Shown here one piece after another: positions 21,601 through 29,296 of a stretch of 64,000 bases of DNA. The notes beneath the pieces are model-generated. The model did not search any database and was not told where the DNA came from. It saw nothing but the letters and a program-made list of their open reading frames with translations. The DNA comes from Ectocarpus siliculosus (Eukaryota > Sar > Phaeophyceae > Ectocarpales > Ectocarpaceae). The stretch's first letter is position 1; every line of letters begins with the position of its first letter. A program made the translations under genes and the position numbers. The stretch is from assembly GCA_000310025.1 (NCBI GenBank), contig FN649740.1:5209634-5273633 (forward strand), in the 5' to 3' direction.

Positions 21601-23153
21601 GGCGTGGAGACCCATCCGTTGAAGACGGGGGTTTTTTTCTTGTCTTCCGGCATGAACATGCCGACCGTATGCCGTGTGCCACCACCACTGGTCTTGAGTT
21701 TCACATGCAGCGGAACACTTGGTAATGTTCGGTACAGGACCATCCATCCGGTCGATGGGCATGCGATACGCCGGTACTGCTAGGGTTTGCCTTCGGTTGG
21801 CTCGACACAGGCACAAAACTTCACACCACCGAACATTCTTCGCTAGATGTACCAAAGACATCGCGTTTTCTGGTCGGCTTCGGTTTTTTCGTCGCAGATC
21901 GCGGACTTCGGTACGTCCCGGTGGACGCAGACCACAAACTCCACCGGTCTGGCAACGTACACCACCAGATCAAGCCAGACCACTCAGATGAGCATCGCCT
22001 GGAGCGCACCGGAGGTACGAAGTTTTCGCACCTCTTTACGTGTTGGGTCTGAAATGGCCGAATTTGCACGTACATACATCGCCCGTTCGGCCAAACCTTG
22101 CCCTTGTGAAGCTCGAAGTTAAGTCCTCGTGGGGGGCTACTGTAGTCGTTCGTTGTATGCATTCTGCACCATTCACAGTTTGTTTGGCATAAAATCGGCT
22201 CGGGTCGCATTTGCTTGTCTTCGTGGGTGCCTGTCCAATTGTTACTCTCGGATGACCGTAGGAGGACGTCTTGATCCTTGAAGGCAGGCCAAAGAGGTGG
22301 AGTTTCGTTACTGCAGATAATTGTCCGGGTTCGGGAACTCGGGAACCCTTGCATCTAGGCTGGGAGCTGGAAAGAGTTCCGGTAGTTGCTGACGGGGATT
22401 TAGCACGGCATCAAGTTGAAAGCAACCAACAGATGGACTCCATTTGTCTTGTCTCCTCGAAAGATCGCGCGGCATGCGGTTCAGAGCTTTCTTTTTTGGG
22501 GCGTCGCTGCCTGACGTCTGGGTCACTCGGCAGTTCTGCCTCTTAACCTACTCATTCGTGATTTCGTCTCAACGCCATTTACTTGAAAGTCTCAAGCTAT
22601 GTTGTTTGCGACACACAGCGCGATATTATGCGATATTGAAAAAGCCCTTCCTGAAAATGAAAGTTACTTCCTGGCTTGGTGCAGCGAATGTTGATGGTAG
22701 GGTTGGGTTGACTTGGCCCAGCTCTTGCGTGTGTGTGGATGACTGTCGAAGAAACGGCGAAATTCCACAAGCAAGCCCGATACCACGCAGGTTGGCCCGC
22801 AAGGGGCGGTGTCCCACCGATAATGTTTCCATCTCCGCCGATTCTAAGAGGTGTTTTGTAACGTACATCCGCAGGTGCTCGAGTCAGAAGGAAGCTCTTA
22901 CGAGAGCGATGTCTACAGCTTTGGGATCGTGGTGTGGGAGGTAATCTCCAGAGAAGTGCCTTGGGCGAAAAAGACCCGTTCTCGCGACATATTGACCGCG
23001 GTGTTGAGGGGGGTTCGACCTTCGTTCCATGTAGACGCTCCTGCTGATGTCGTGGACATCGCCAACGCCTGCTGGTGTGGGGAGCCGAAGGAACGTACCA
23101 CATTCAGAGCGATCTTACAGGGCATCAAGGCGAAGGACTGGGGTGATGAATAG
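3492..23153 (+). CDS. LRR receptor-like kinase with one-exon-per-LRR ectodomain (multi-exon gene)
   Basis: Predicted transmembrane receptor kinase. Exons: 3492-3549, 3730-3793, 9551-9646, twelve LRR exons between 9948 and 15448, 16433-16503, 16934-17011, 17714-17866, 18672-19588, 19853-20044, 20211-20297, 20451-20633, 21043-21402, 21898-22014 and 22875-23153 (TAG). Every junction is phase-compatible: phase 1 after exon 1, phase 2 from exon 2 through all LRR exons, phase 1 across the EGF and stalk exons, phase 0 in the kinase exons. The spliced product would be about 1172 residues, not counting repeats lost in the assembly gap. Order: signal peptide, Cys N-cap, LRRs, Cys-rich module, T/P/A stalk, TM helix, helical bundle, kinase. 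Small LRR receptor-kinase families are known from brown algae; the ligand is unknown. The copia element in intron 2 leaves the splice sites intact, but transcription may suffer. Exact starts of the stalk and TM exons are the least certain points. Confidence 0.8.
3730..3793 (+). CDS. Exon 2 of receptor kinase: acidic Cys-containing N-cap
   Basis: It follows a TTTGCAG acceptor and encodes SPCLDPTDADYSCEVDEDGY, with two cysteines and many acidic residues, consistent with an LRR N-terminal cap. It ends in phase 2 at a GTGAGT donor. The retrotransposon target GAGTC lies within this donor region (3796-3800), so the insertion falls 7 nt into the intron. Confidence 0.7.
3796..3800. other. Target-site duplication GAGTC (left copy)
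   Basis: GAGTC directly precedes the 5' LTR and is repeated at 9262-9266 directly after the 3' LTR. A 5-bp duplication is standard for LTR retrotransposon integration. Confidence 0.95.
3801..4058 (+). repeat. 5' LTR of copia element
   Basis: 258 bp, TG...CA bounded, matching 9008-9261 almost base for base. The left copy has an extra GGTT near 3831. Differences include GAGCACG versus GCGCACG and CACGGTC versus CACCGTC. Confidence 0.95.
4050..4169 (+). repeat. 58-bp tandem duplication spanning LTR end and leader
   Basis: The segment starting CGACAAACACTCTAGAGTTT and ending GGAGATGGCTGTGT occurs twice in tandem just after the 5' LTR. It contains the last bases of the LTR and the expected primer-binding region, so this junction is duplicated. 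I could not assign a primer tRNA. Confidence 0.85.
4156..5634 (+). pseudogene. gag: Copia gag polyprotein with early TAG and zinc knuckles
   Basis: Reading from the ATG at 4156 gives a short N-terminal segment interrupted by TAG at 4264-4266 (ARLEGQL then stop then QLMSIVMELKRKE). The frame then stays open from 4273 to 5634. The middle part resembles the UBN2/copia gag capsid domain. A Gly/Arg-rich tract follows at about 5275-5440. Then come two CX2CX4HX4C knuckles, CFRCGENGHQAAAC and CEKCLGYGHDKSTC. Gag packages element RNA into virus-like particles. The stop probably arose from a CAG codon, and translation could restart at 4273. The frame leaves the protease frame near 5620, where one or two bases appear lost or gained. 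Confidence 0.85.
5610..5969 (+). pseudogene. Copia aspartic protease segment (frame-shifted)
   Basis: In a third frame the sequence continues from gag as VVRDFTGEWNRVVDRGG and contains FVADTGATNHM, the D-T-G catalytic signature of retroelement proteases followed by the usual NHM. The frame closes at TAG 5967-5969, after ALLKQTRAA. The downstream pol frame is entered only by a frameshift. Copia elements normally encode gag and pol in one frame, so both breaks look like mutations. Confidence 0.8.
5950..8698 (+). pseudogene. pol: Copia pol: integrase zinc finger, reverse transcriptase, RNase H; integrase core missing
   Basis: The open frame runs to TAG 8696-8698. HCAHGHSHEVLL...LRECMGCSTAKG is the pre-integrase H-H-C-C motif. 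Immediately after PIPNRTSTRA the protein becomes low-complexity acidic and Ser-rich, so the integrase D-D-E catalytic core is absent. RT is recognised by YVDDILVAGS near 7748, WDVKQAFTHA and YGLKQSGRQW. RNase H is recognised by AVYVDASYADAEDRRSVSG, SSTEAEYIA, EDNQGAMAL and KHIDVRYHFIR (about 8225-8640). The RT segment around 7390-7440 departs from the usual copia consensus. Confidence 0.88.
6624..6690 (+). repeat. AGC trinucleotide microsatellite (poly-Ser in pol)
   Basis: About 22 consecutive AGC units encode a serine run in the region where the integrase core should lie. The run continues into a Gly/Ser/Asp segment. Confidence 0.95.
8699..9007 (+). other. 3' untranslated part of the copia element with polypurine tract
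   Basis: Non-coding sequence between pol and the 3' LTR. The purine run AGGGAGGG at 9000-9007 directly abuts the LTR and is the expected plus-strand primer. Confidence 0.75.
9008..9261 (+). repeat. 3' LTR of copia element
   Basis: 254 bp, beginning TGTTCGTGGG and ending GACAAACA. It is followed by the right copy of the GAGTC target duplication (9262-9266). Confidence 0.95.
9551..9646 (+). CDS. Exon 3 of receptor kinase: second part of N-cap
   Basis: It follows a CATAG acceptor. The first base completes the Leu codon left by exon 2, and the exon then reads YLYDCGITDEDVDGGDLASC and on to LVVEL. Acidic residues and cysteines continue the cap. It ends in phase 2 at GTGAGT, exactly the phase of the LRR exons. 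The join bridges the retrotransposon, so the host gene was split inside an intron. Confidence 0.75.
9948..10019 (+). CDS. LRR exon 1
   Basis: 72 nt, phase 2-2. Strand residues WLYGN, then ALTALPAGIFEGLTALAEL. Nearly identical to LRR exon 5 beyond the assembly gap. Confidence 0.9.
10431..10502 (+). CDS. LRR exon 2
   Basis: 72 nt, phase 2-2. Strand residues SLGNN, ending TALELL. The exon and its introns are almost identical to LRR exon 8 (13430-13501). Confidence 0.9.
10912..10983 (+). CDS. LRR exon 3
   Basis: 72 nt, phase 2-2. Strand residues WLHGN. EGF replaces EGL within the conserved half (GIFEGFTALAEL). Confidence 0.9.
11382..11453 (+). CDS. LRR exon 4
   Basis: 72 nt, phase 2-2. Strand residues SLGNN, ending TALELL. 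It is the last exon before the assembly gap. Confidence 0.9.
11844..11943. other. Assembly gap (100 N) inside the LRR array
   Basis: Exactly 100 N, the convention for unknown length. The bases on each side (TGTCTTGTGTGCTCCGTCGG) are the same repeat sequence, so assembly stopped in near-identical units. The number of LRR exons lost or collapsed here cannot be known. Confidence 0.98.
11985..12056 (+). CDS. LRR exon 5
   Basis: 72 nt, phase 2-2. Strand residues WLYGN. The exon and ~240 bp of flank match LRR exon 1 with about one difference. Confidence 0.88.
12466..12537 (+). CDS. LRR exon 6
   Basis: 72 nt, phase 2-2. Strand residues YLYDN, the closest to a canonical LRR strand; conserved half GIFEGFTALELL. 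Confidence 0.9.
12948..13019 (+). CDS. LRR exon 7
   Basis: 72 nt, phase 2-2. Strand residues SLGDN, ending TALEIL. Confidence 0.9.
13430..13501 (+). CDS. LRR exon 8
   Basis: 72 nt, phase 2-2. Strand residues SLGNN, ending TALELL. It is a near-copy of the exon 2 unit together with about 500 bp of intron. Confidence 0.9.
13912..13983 (+). CDS. LRR exon 9
   Basis: 72 nt, phase 2-2. Strand residues YLDNN. Carries the only PEGIF variant in place of PAGIF. Confidence 0.9.
14393..14464 (+). CDS. LRR exon 10
   Basis: 72 nt, phase 2-2. Strand residues RLYNN and TLTTLP in place of ALTTLP. Confidence 0.9.
14876..14947 (+). CDS. LRR exon 11
   Basis: 72 nt, phase 2-2. Strand residues SLGNN, ending TALAEL. 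Confidence 0.9.
15377..15448 (+). CDS. LRR exon 12 (last)
   Basis: 72 nt, phase 2-2. Strand residues RLYNN; coding sequence the same as exon 10. The array intron breaks off about 25 bp past its donor, where unrelated sequence starts. A 20-bp tandem duplication (CTAGAGTGTACCCGATCCCC) lies in the intron just upstream near 15127-15166. Confidence 0.9.
15475..16432. other. Unique intron sequence after the LRR array
   Basis: About 960 bp with no LRR similarity and no credible exon. A good acceptor-like TCTCCTGTTGCAG occurs near 15700, but no sensible coding frame follows in the needed phase. Confidence 0.45.
16433..16503 (+). CDS. Exon after the LRRs: acidic C-cap segment
   Basis: 71 nt; the first base completes the last LRR Leu codon. 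It reads VEVDDDATDWADGLHVDLYG then DEC, and ends in phase 1 at GTGAGT. The phases on both sides match its neighbours, which is the main support. The surrounding open frame 16302-16814 reads through the intron. Confidence 0.6.
16934..17011 (+). CDS. Cys-rich EGF-like exon
   Basis: 78 nt after a TTCCCAG acceptor. Together with the last base of the previous exon it gives GCSVANVTDNVCGEETCTPG, then PVGYTC. Four cysteines and GYTC at the end resemble half of an EGF-like module. It ends in phase 1 before GTAAGA, fitting the stalk exon. Confidence 0.65.
17278..17383 (-). repeat. tRNA-derived SINE-like element 1
   Basis: On the minus strand GGTGGTCTAGTTGGTATCC resembles a tRNA D-arm/A box, and GGGATTCCAATCCCGGCG resembles a T-arm/B box. 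A tail AAGCGAGTTTCCTTGCAAAG follows. A second copy with a matching tail start (AAG.CGAGTTT) is at 34155-34262. The anticodon arm does not fold cleanly, so a SINE is likelier than a functional tRNA gene. Confidence 0.5.
17714..17866 (+). CDS. Thr/Ala/Pro stalk exon with 24-bp tandem repeats
   Basis: Encodes VLTPAPSPAVTTAPVAATAA followed by further PVAAT repeats from a 24-bp unit (GCGCCTGTGGCTGCAACCGCG) repeated about five times. It ends in phase 1 at GTGAGG. Such segments are usually O-glycosylated, extended stalks next to the membrane. Two acceptors are possible (exon start 17714 or 17720), both keeping the frame. Upstream 17450-17710 is also rich in Ser/Thr/Pro codons, in shifting frames, and may hold a decayed or additional stalk exon. 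Confidence 0.65.
18672..19588 (+). CDS. Exon with juxtamembrane stalk, TM helix and start of cytoplasmic region
   Basis: Begins after CTCGCAG with two bases that complete the stalk codon. A Ser/Thr/Pro-rich stretch (TSPIPTPAPSLGVTSTTSPV) leads to a TM helix near 18781-18840 (IVSAVAGAALIALAVFL) followed by RRRRASRQK, a stop-transfer signal that puts the rest in the cytoplasm. A polar, low-complexity Ala/Glu/Ser linker follows. From about 19385 the sequence turns helical (GLGRAVLAAAQELVHHC...) and enters the bundle described next. An in-frame TAA at 18662 upstream is why the exon is started at 18672. It ends in phase 0 at GTGAGT. Confidence 0.75.
19385..20297 (+). CDS. Helical domain resembling MLKL/RPW8/HeLo four-helix bundle (end of TM exon plus exons 19853-20044 and 20211-20297)
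   Basis: Spliced residues run from GVSEAATAVCMMATLVTDGR through MALKRAAKVADK, EVARGMIEDVHGAIFDLVQL, IKTYQSKNKLSRLFMSTLFK and LNAVVDQAIMRLQLGLQLQV to KDKLDSVKEGIDLYQ. The pattern of four amphipathic helices, with a basic LSRLF...FKRR segment and LQLGLQL at the end, matches what I know of the N-terminal bundles of MLKL, plant MLKLs and RPW8-type resistance proteins. In MLKL the bundle is likewise followed by brace helices and a kinase-like domain, which is the order here. All three exons join in phase 0. Family membership is by pattern, not by search. Confidence 0.6.
20451..23153 (+). CDS. Kinase domain exons (20451-20633, 21043-21402, 21898-22014, 22875-23153)
   Basis: Four phase-0 exons encode a complete kinase domain of the tyrosine-kinase-like type. 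Visible motifs: Gly loop LGKGGFGEVYLADYNG; catalytic Lys in NAAAKV (the AAG at 20631-20633, last codon of its exon); alpha-C Glu in FLRELEAM; catalytic loop VHGDLKSANVLL near 21343; IADFGTSRW near 21898; SIAWSAPEV near 22000; SDVYSFGIVVWEV, then the C-lobe to TAG 23151-23153. HRD is HGD, so the Arg before the catalytic Asp is missing (non-RD). All catalytic residues are otherwise present, so activity is expected. The introns contain no other supported feature. Confidence 0.88.
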
Positions 23154-23640
23154 TCTTCCATCGGGCCCGTTCACAGTTGCGCAGTGCCGGTGCCGTATTG
23201 GGGAGGGTGGGGGCAAAAGCAGAGGCTTCGACCGTAGGTGTTTTTACACTGGAAATCATGCAGTAGAGGGGGGCTTCGACTGTGTGTGTGTTGGCCCTCG
23301 AGACCCTATACAAAAGCGGTTGAGACCCGTGTGTGTGCACCGGATATCACCGAAAAGGCTTTGACTGTATGTTGGTGTATTGGCCCTCGAAACCATCCAA
23401 AAGCGGGTGAGGCCGCCCTTCCGTTGGAGTAGTCCCCGAATCTATCCCCCTGCTTCCGCACCGGTTGATCCCTGTTCGACAAAGCTGCGGTGCGTGTTGC
23501 ACCTACGTTTGGCCTGGGATTCAGAGGCTGTGTGGTGTCCCGGAGACCATAGAAGGTAAACGTGTGTGAGTGTACAAGCAGAATGCGAAGCGTAAGAGGT
23601 AGGGGGGATGAATCATGAGTTGAACAATAGAAGAGACACA
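23154..23640. repeat. 3' flank of kinase gene with degenerate ~100-bp repeats
   Basis: The motif GGCTTCGACTGT.TGTGT.TTGGCCCTCGA.ACC occurs in diverged form near 23220, 23270 and 23355, suggesting a decayed tandem repeat. No coding frame is credible. Confidence 0.4.
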
Positions 23641-24295
23641 TTCACGACGACGGCGCGGACCTCACCATGCGGAACGACCCTGCTGTCACTGTGTGGCGTG
23701 ATGGTGTTATGACCTTTTGTGCGTCACTGCTCGGGGAGCACACGCTTCCCTCGTCATGGGTCATTTAACTGCTTATCTAATTCCGTTTCCACTCCCCCGC
23801 GTGCGCACGGGCAGAGCCTGTACACGCTACGCCTGTTTTTCTTTTCCCATCTGACGACGTACCAACCTCACCCCCGCAAAACGATTGAGCCACGGTCCAA
23901 GTATTCCACTGTATGTTTTGTTTCTCATGCTGCCACCGATCAGCTTGCGGAGCTTCCTGAAAAGCTTCCTACACTCTGCGTGTTTCATGTCTACGTGTTG
24001 AAGGCATATCTCCGTTGTGGTGTCGTGGAGTCCACTGAATCCAATGTGCCTCACGAGTGCATCTAGCACGGGCACAACAGAAAGCCTGCTCGTCTCGGCT
24101 GACACTATCGTGGGCGCGTGCGATTTTCTTGTCCACATGATTGTCGGCAGGGCGTGGCGTCCTGTGCCCCCCGTAGTCTAGCGAGTGAATTCCCGCTTCC
24201 AATCCCGGGAAGTCAGCCGGTTTTACGATTGGGAAACCAGGCTCAGGTTTAACGAGAACGGAATTGCTGGCGAAAGTGGATGCTCCCGTGCGGCG
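23641..24295. other. Intergenic DNA downstream of kinase gene
   Basis: No repeat or gene recognised. The minus-strand open frame crossing this stretch belongs to the HNH-like fragment but has no recognisable domain here. Confidence 0.35.
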
Positions 24296-24478
24296 CTCGA
24301 GTGCACTCTTTGATCTATGACAAGACACGCAGAGAAGCTGCAAAATTTGCCGGCAAGTGACCCCGCCGTATTTTACGGGCACGACGTGGTCGCAGTCGAA
24401 ATCAGCGGGTGACTGTGCAATGGCTCTCCTCCAGTAGTTGCACTCTCCCGCCTGGTCGGCGTACAAAATATCTCTCAT
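24296..24478 (-). pseudogene. HNH endonuclease-like fragment
   Basis: Minus-strand sequence reads CDHVVPVKYGGVTCRQ, then LQLLCVSCHRSKSALERR. This is the core DHxxP...GG...LxxLCxxCHxxK pattern of HNH nucleases, with the C..C pair before the first His degenerate (ECNYW). The open frame continues to 23969 without further similarity. No upstream exon or promoter is apparent. It may be a remnant of a mobile element or of a viral gene; its function is unknown. Confidence 0.5.
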
Positions 24479-24619
24479 GCTCGGGGTAACGGCTTCGCGT
24501 TTGACGGGGGTGGTTTTTCCATCGAGAAGACTTGTTTTTCACTCACCACGAGAGAACGTGAAAAGCTCCATCATTTTCGCTGAACAATGACCGTGTGGGG
24601 GTTGAGACTCAAGCGTTTA

Positions 24620-24665
24620 CATTTTCACCGGAGACAGGCGACCGGAGACAGGCGACCGGAGCCCC
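24620..24665 (+). repeat. Short 14-bp tandem repeat
   Basis: CCGGAGACAGGCGA is repeated two to three times head to tail. No coding context. Confidence 0.8.
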
Positions 24666-25269
24666 GTCGTGTGGCTGGGGATGTGTTCGCTTGGAGTGTC
24701 CTGCCTATGTGAATTATTGTTCTAGTTTATTCAGTGTAAGGCACTACTGTATGTTGTTGTCTTTCACGAAGGCGCCTGCGAAGGACCCTCCGTGAGGAGA
24801 CCTGATTTAGCGGCCGAACCCCAAACAAAGCGTTTTTATTCTGGCTCTTGGGTCATCTCGGGGAATATAACCACCGCAACACCGAAACACACGACACTTG
24901 ACGCCCGCCTAACAAACTAGGCAGGATTCGGAATCACGGGGGGAAAAGGAACTTGACACAATGACAAGTTGAACAACGCGCTGAGTTTTCGGCCCACCGT
25001 AAGAGTTTGAGGCTTGACCAACGGTGTACGAAAAAGGTTACCCCGGGAGGGTCTCCATGGTTGTTGTTTTTTTCATCGTATGCATTCACTAGTGCACGTC
25101 AAACATATTTTAACCTACACCATATGCACACATACACGAACGAAACGCTGTGTGGCACTGAAATGCGCCGTAAATGCCTGCGCTAAGAACAAGGTGTTAT
25201 TGTTGGAGAAACCACACGACAGTCATCCACGCCATCTTCATCATGTCCTCGAATCAGTTTTCACTTGAG
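24666..25269. other. Intergenic DNA, nothing recognised
   Basis: No coherent coding frame or repeat seen. Confidence 0.4.
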
Positions 25270-26900
25270 ACTAAAAACCCGGAGTAGCAAAAAGCCGTTA
25301 CGGCACTACTGTATGAAACAGGCGGCCCTACCACAGAACCAACAACGAATGTTGGTTGTTTTGTCCTGGCGGATACTGACAAATCCACACCATGTTCTGC
25401 CATGTTCGTGATTCTACTGGATAGTGAGAATCGCTCGAATGCGACAACCGCGGGAAGCACTGTTGTTGCTAGGAACACGCCCACACCCACGGCCGCCATT
25501 CACGACTCATGCGTTTGGTTGTCGGCATAATATATCCGCGTGAATCGCCCACCGCGAAAACCCTGTCAGCACTGTTCGAAACCAAGCCTACAAATCATGG
25601 TCGCCAATCACAATAAATTCATGTGATTCGCAGTGGCAATGTTGAAAACATATTTTGATTGCCATGATTGCCGGATGTTTTGCGAATGCGCTGGCCGCAT
25701 TAGACAGCGTTTTGCAACCGGAACTCCATCACCACTCGCAGAAATCACCATGATATGACTGGGATACGTTAGATTGGGTGGTCTAAGCAGATACTGGCAA
25801 CCAAGTTCTGATCGACATGTCTGCAGGAATCACACGAATGCGACGGCCTCGGTAGGCAACATCGTTGCAACAACTACCGCACCACACCGCCAGCCACGAT
25901 TGATGTGTCTTGTTCCGGTAGACACTGACCGAGCGCAATATGAATGGATGGTAAGACTGCGCGAATCGTCATAGCGCGACCATCGCAGTTGGCATCGCTT
26001 CGAAAACCTAACGCTCCCACCCCATCTGCAAAACATTGTAGACGTGTTTAGTTCCGTCGCCTAGTTAGATTTTATTCCTCGTGATGCATTCATGGCTGCG
26101 TGAACCGTGCAAAGCGACATCTGTGATATGCCGCAAACTTCATGACCGCCAAGCACAAGTGATATTTGTGGCCCCCGCAAAAGAATGGGCTGCGTAGACC
26201 GCACGATGCGACACTCTGGTATGTACTGCTGCGAGAACAACAAGCCTACCAACCACGGTCGCCAATCACGATCCCGGCACAAATATATCTGCTTGAGTCG
26301 TCCACTGCGGAACCCCTGCTAGTTAGCACTGGTCAATACGAAGCACCGACCTGGACCGTCAAACACGATTGATGCGTCCGGTGCCGGCATACACAAGTCT
26401 GCGTCAATCTGCGACAATTCTCGTACGTAGCACTGTTCCGGTCAAGCTCACCGACCACGGCCCCTAGACACGAGTCATGTGTTTGGTCCCGGCATAAACT
26501 GATCTGCGTGAATCGACCAATGCGACGACCCTGGTAGATATCCATGTTCAGAAACAAGAAGCTACCAACCACGGTCGCCAAACACGATTTATGTGCTTGG
26601 TTCCGGCTTGAACAAATGTGTCTGAATTGCCCGATGCGACAATCCTGACAAGTAGCACTGTTCCAAAATGAAGTTCACCAGCCACCGCCGCCAAATACGA
26701 TTGGTGTGATTGGTCCCGGCATACACAAACCGGCGAGAATCGCCCCATGCGGCAACCCTGGCAAAATCTCCCCATGCCACAACCTTGGTAGGAAACACTG
26801 TACAAAGTGAAGCTCACCAGCTACGGCCGCCAAACACGATTGATGTGTTTGGTTCCGGCATAAACTGATCTGAAGAACCGCCTCATGCGACAAACCTGGT
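25270..26900. repeat. Degenerate satellite array, ~105-140-bp units
   Basis: Units carry the recurring core CCGCCAAACACGATTGATGT, then GTTTGGTTCCGGCATAAACT and GAATCGCCCCATGCGACAA. Core copies lie near 25885, 26365, 26465, 26577, 26689 and 26829. Units are strongly diverged and non-coding; open frames across them are chance. The same core reappears at 28325-28615. Confidence 0.8.
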
Positions 26901-26929
26901 AGGTTTCTACAATGGGCCACGAGTGACAA

Positions 26930-27175
26930 CATCAAATGTCGACATCCCTTGTCGGGGACCATAGATTTTGAGAGGTTTGTCCCGATATCCATTGTCCAAA
27001 ACAGTAGATTTTGAAAGTTCCTTTCGACCTCCCTTGTCAAGGACAACAAATTATTCAAAAGGTTCTGTAGATATCTGTTGTCAACCGTAACAGATTTCGA
27101 TGGTGCCTATTGATATGAATTGTGCATAGAAACAGACGTTCAACGGTTTTCTCGGAAGCCATTGCCACTGGGTTC
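26930..27175. repeat. Second tandem repeat, ~44-bp units
   Basis: Five or so units follow the pattern (TATCC)ATTGTC..GGACCA.AGATTTTGAGAGGTT.. . Examples start near 26938, 26985, 27030, 27072 and 27115. Diverged, non-coding, directly after the first satellite. Confidence 0.65.
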
Positions 27176-27198
27176 ATGACATGTCATCGATACAATTG

Positions 27199-27926
27199 GC
27201 GCCCGCCATTAAGAAATATTTTGTTAAGAAATTGAGGCTCACTTTTTCACGAAAAATAAGAAAATAGGGTTAAGAAACATTGCTCAATCTGAGTCACACA
27301 ATTAAGAAATATCTCAATAAGAAACACAGCAGCGACCGCTGCCCTACTACATAAGAAACGAGGGGTTACGGGGGAGTGTGTCGAATAAGAAACAAACCCC
27401 ACAGCTCTCTCGCTCTTTCCCCCTCTCCCCCTACCCCCCCCCCTCCCATAGTGCATTATTTTTAGTTGTACGCCGAGGGGGGAGTGTTTTTTTTTGCGGC
27501 GCCCCCTCCGGCCCCCTGCGGGCTCTGCGCTCTGCTCTGCTGGCGCTAAAGCTCTGATTTTCGTTGTTGGCATGTCAGCGTGCGGGTGAGGCATCATGCG
27601 GTGTTCATGCATTTGTTTAGTTTCAGCCCCCACTCATGAGGGGGGTACAAGACCTTGTAGCGATAGCAAGCCGTTGCCGTTGGATACATTTCGCTTCTAG
27701 GGAGTGGCCTTACGTGCAGCCGTCGGTAGTGAGAATCGGGGTTGAGTACGGGAGGCGAGGAAAGCAGAGAAATAAGAAATTGCCGATTGAAGAAATTCAG
27801 CAGGATTTGGCTGCACGAAAAAATAAGAAACATGATATAAGAAACTGAACGATATACGCTGAGTTTATAGCCCACAATAAGAATTCGAGGCTGGACCTGA
27901 AATAAGCGTTTCTTAATTGCGGGGCC
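27199..27926. mobile_element. TIR element with repeated ATAAGAAAC motifs
   Basis: The left end GGCGCCCGCCATTAAGAAA and the reverse complement of the right end, GGGCCCCGCAATTAAGAAA, match at 16 of 19 positions. Inside, AATAAGAAA-type motifs occur many times near both ends, and a pyrimidine/GC-rich core lies at 27410-27520. No transposase is encoded. This fits a non-autonomous DNA transposon of about 730 bp; no clear target duplication was seen. Confidence 0.55.
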
Positions 27927-28324
27927 CGCGCTAACTGTATACATCGTTTACTGCTGTAGATTCTTGAGCGGGCTACCGATATATATCGAAACGCAACATC
28001 GATAGTCGTTATCTCGAGCAATCTGTCCTCAAGGTCGTAAAGGATATCCACCTGCACGAGAACATGTTCGAAGGCTTCTTCTAATACTGCCCGCAATGTC
28101 TATCGGAAGGAAGCCTTCGAAGTCTGTTGTTGCCAACGATGTCTATCGTGACATTCGACAGGCATTTCAATTTGCAATAGATTGCGCAAGTCATCTGTCA
28201 ATAGGCTCGGTCTTTGGCAATAGTGCGAGAAATCCAGCGACCGATCACCCTTACCGACGGCAATATACTCGTCTATGTAGCAGCAGAAATAGAAGCCTAC
28301 CTGGTACACGGTCTATTTCGTGGC
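27927..28324. other. Unassigned stretch with possible minus-strand exon
   Basis: On the minus strand 27960-28092 reads VLEEAFEHVLVQVDILYDLE then DRLLEITTIDVAFRYIS after a GGGCAG acceptor, which looks protein-like. I recognise no family and no partner exons, so it may be a remnant. Confidence 0.25.
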
Positions 28325-28615
28325 GTGGTAGGTAGCAGAAGCTCACCAACCACGGCCGTCACACACGACCGGTACCAGCATTAAAAATAAATCTGCATGA
28401 ATCGCCCCATGCGACAAACCTGGCAGGTGGCACTGTTCAAAACGAAGCTCACCAGCCACGGCCGCCAAACACGATTGATGTGTTTGGTTCCGGCATAACC
28501 TAACCTGCGTGAAAAGCTCCATGCGACAACCGGGGTTAAGTAGCGCTTAAACGTAAAGCTCACCACCACGGCCGCCAAACACGATTGATGTGTTACGTTC
28601 CGGCGAAACGGTTTG
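28325..28615. repeat. Outlying copies of the satellite
   Basis: About two and a half units with the core CGCCAAACACGATTGATGTG and GTTCCGGC, in the same orientation as the array at 25.3-26.9 kb. Confidence 0.8.
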
Positions 28616-29130
28616 TGTTATTTGTAGGGCGAGTGATGTCTTGATAATGTGAAGTTTTTTTTGTTTCGTTGACTCGTGTTTTGTCGGGGGTTTAAATCGA
28701 TGGGATGAGAGGTTGAGGGTGTTGTGTTGAGGGTACGGTGGGAGGAAGGGGTGCAGTGTGTAAACGGGTGCGTCTTTCTTGAGTGCTGGTGCATTCGTAG
28801 CCTCGTGTTGTCCTTCTAGAAGAGGTGCGAGCATGAAACACACCTATAAAACAACAACAAAACTACTACTGTACCGACTTTGCGTGTCCACGTGCAAAAT
28901 GTGCATCGCATGACACGATGATTATTTATTTTCCAAGCGCAGATCCACCAAAAGCGCACCACGTACTTGGGTCCACGTGCTCGCCAACCAAGAGAATGAG
29001 CGGTGTTTGGAGGTAGCCCGACGTGGTAATGCTTGCTGCGTTACGCGACATTGAATGATACACTCTCTACGACCTCCTACGCCATATAGTTCGGACAAGA
29101 GCGTCTCTCTCTGGCGCGCTTTCGATTTGG
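28616..29130. other. Intergenic DNA, nothing recognised
   Basis: No repeat or coding frame recognised. Confidence 0.4.
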
Positions 29131-29135
29131 CTACG

Positions 29136-29275
29136 GTATAAGAGAATATTCTCTTAAAATCGTATCATTTAAAGAGAATATTATCTTGTACCGTAGCCGA
29201 CACGGTATAAGATAAAGCCGGATTTAAGAGAGAGAAATTCGCTTGTACCGACCCTCTCTTAAACCGTAGCCGCTA
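29136..29275. mobile_element. MITE-like hairpin and adjacent diverged copy
   Basis: GGCTACGGTATAAGAGAATA at 29136 pairs with the inverted end TATTATCTTGTACCGTAGCC at ~29205 around a ~15-bp loop, a nearly perfect 70-bp hairpin. A second, looser CGGTATAAGATAAAG...CTTGTACCG unit follows to about 29275. These are typical of very small inverted-repeat elements. Confidence 0.75.
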
Positions 29276-29296
29276 CTGTATGCTTTTGGCTCTCAC

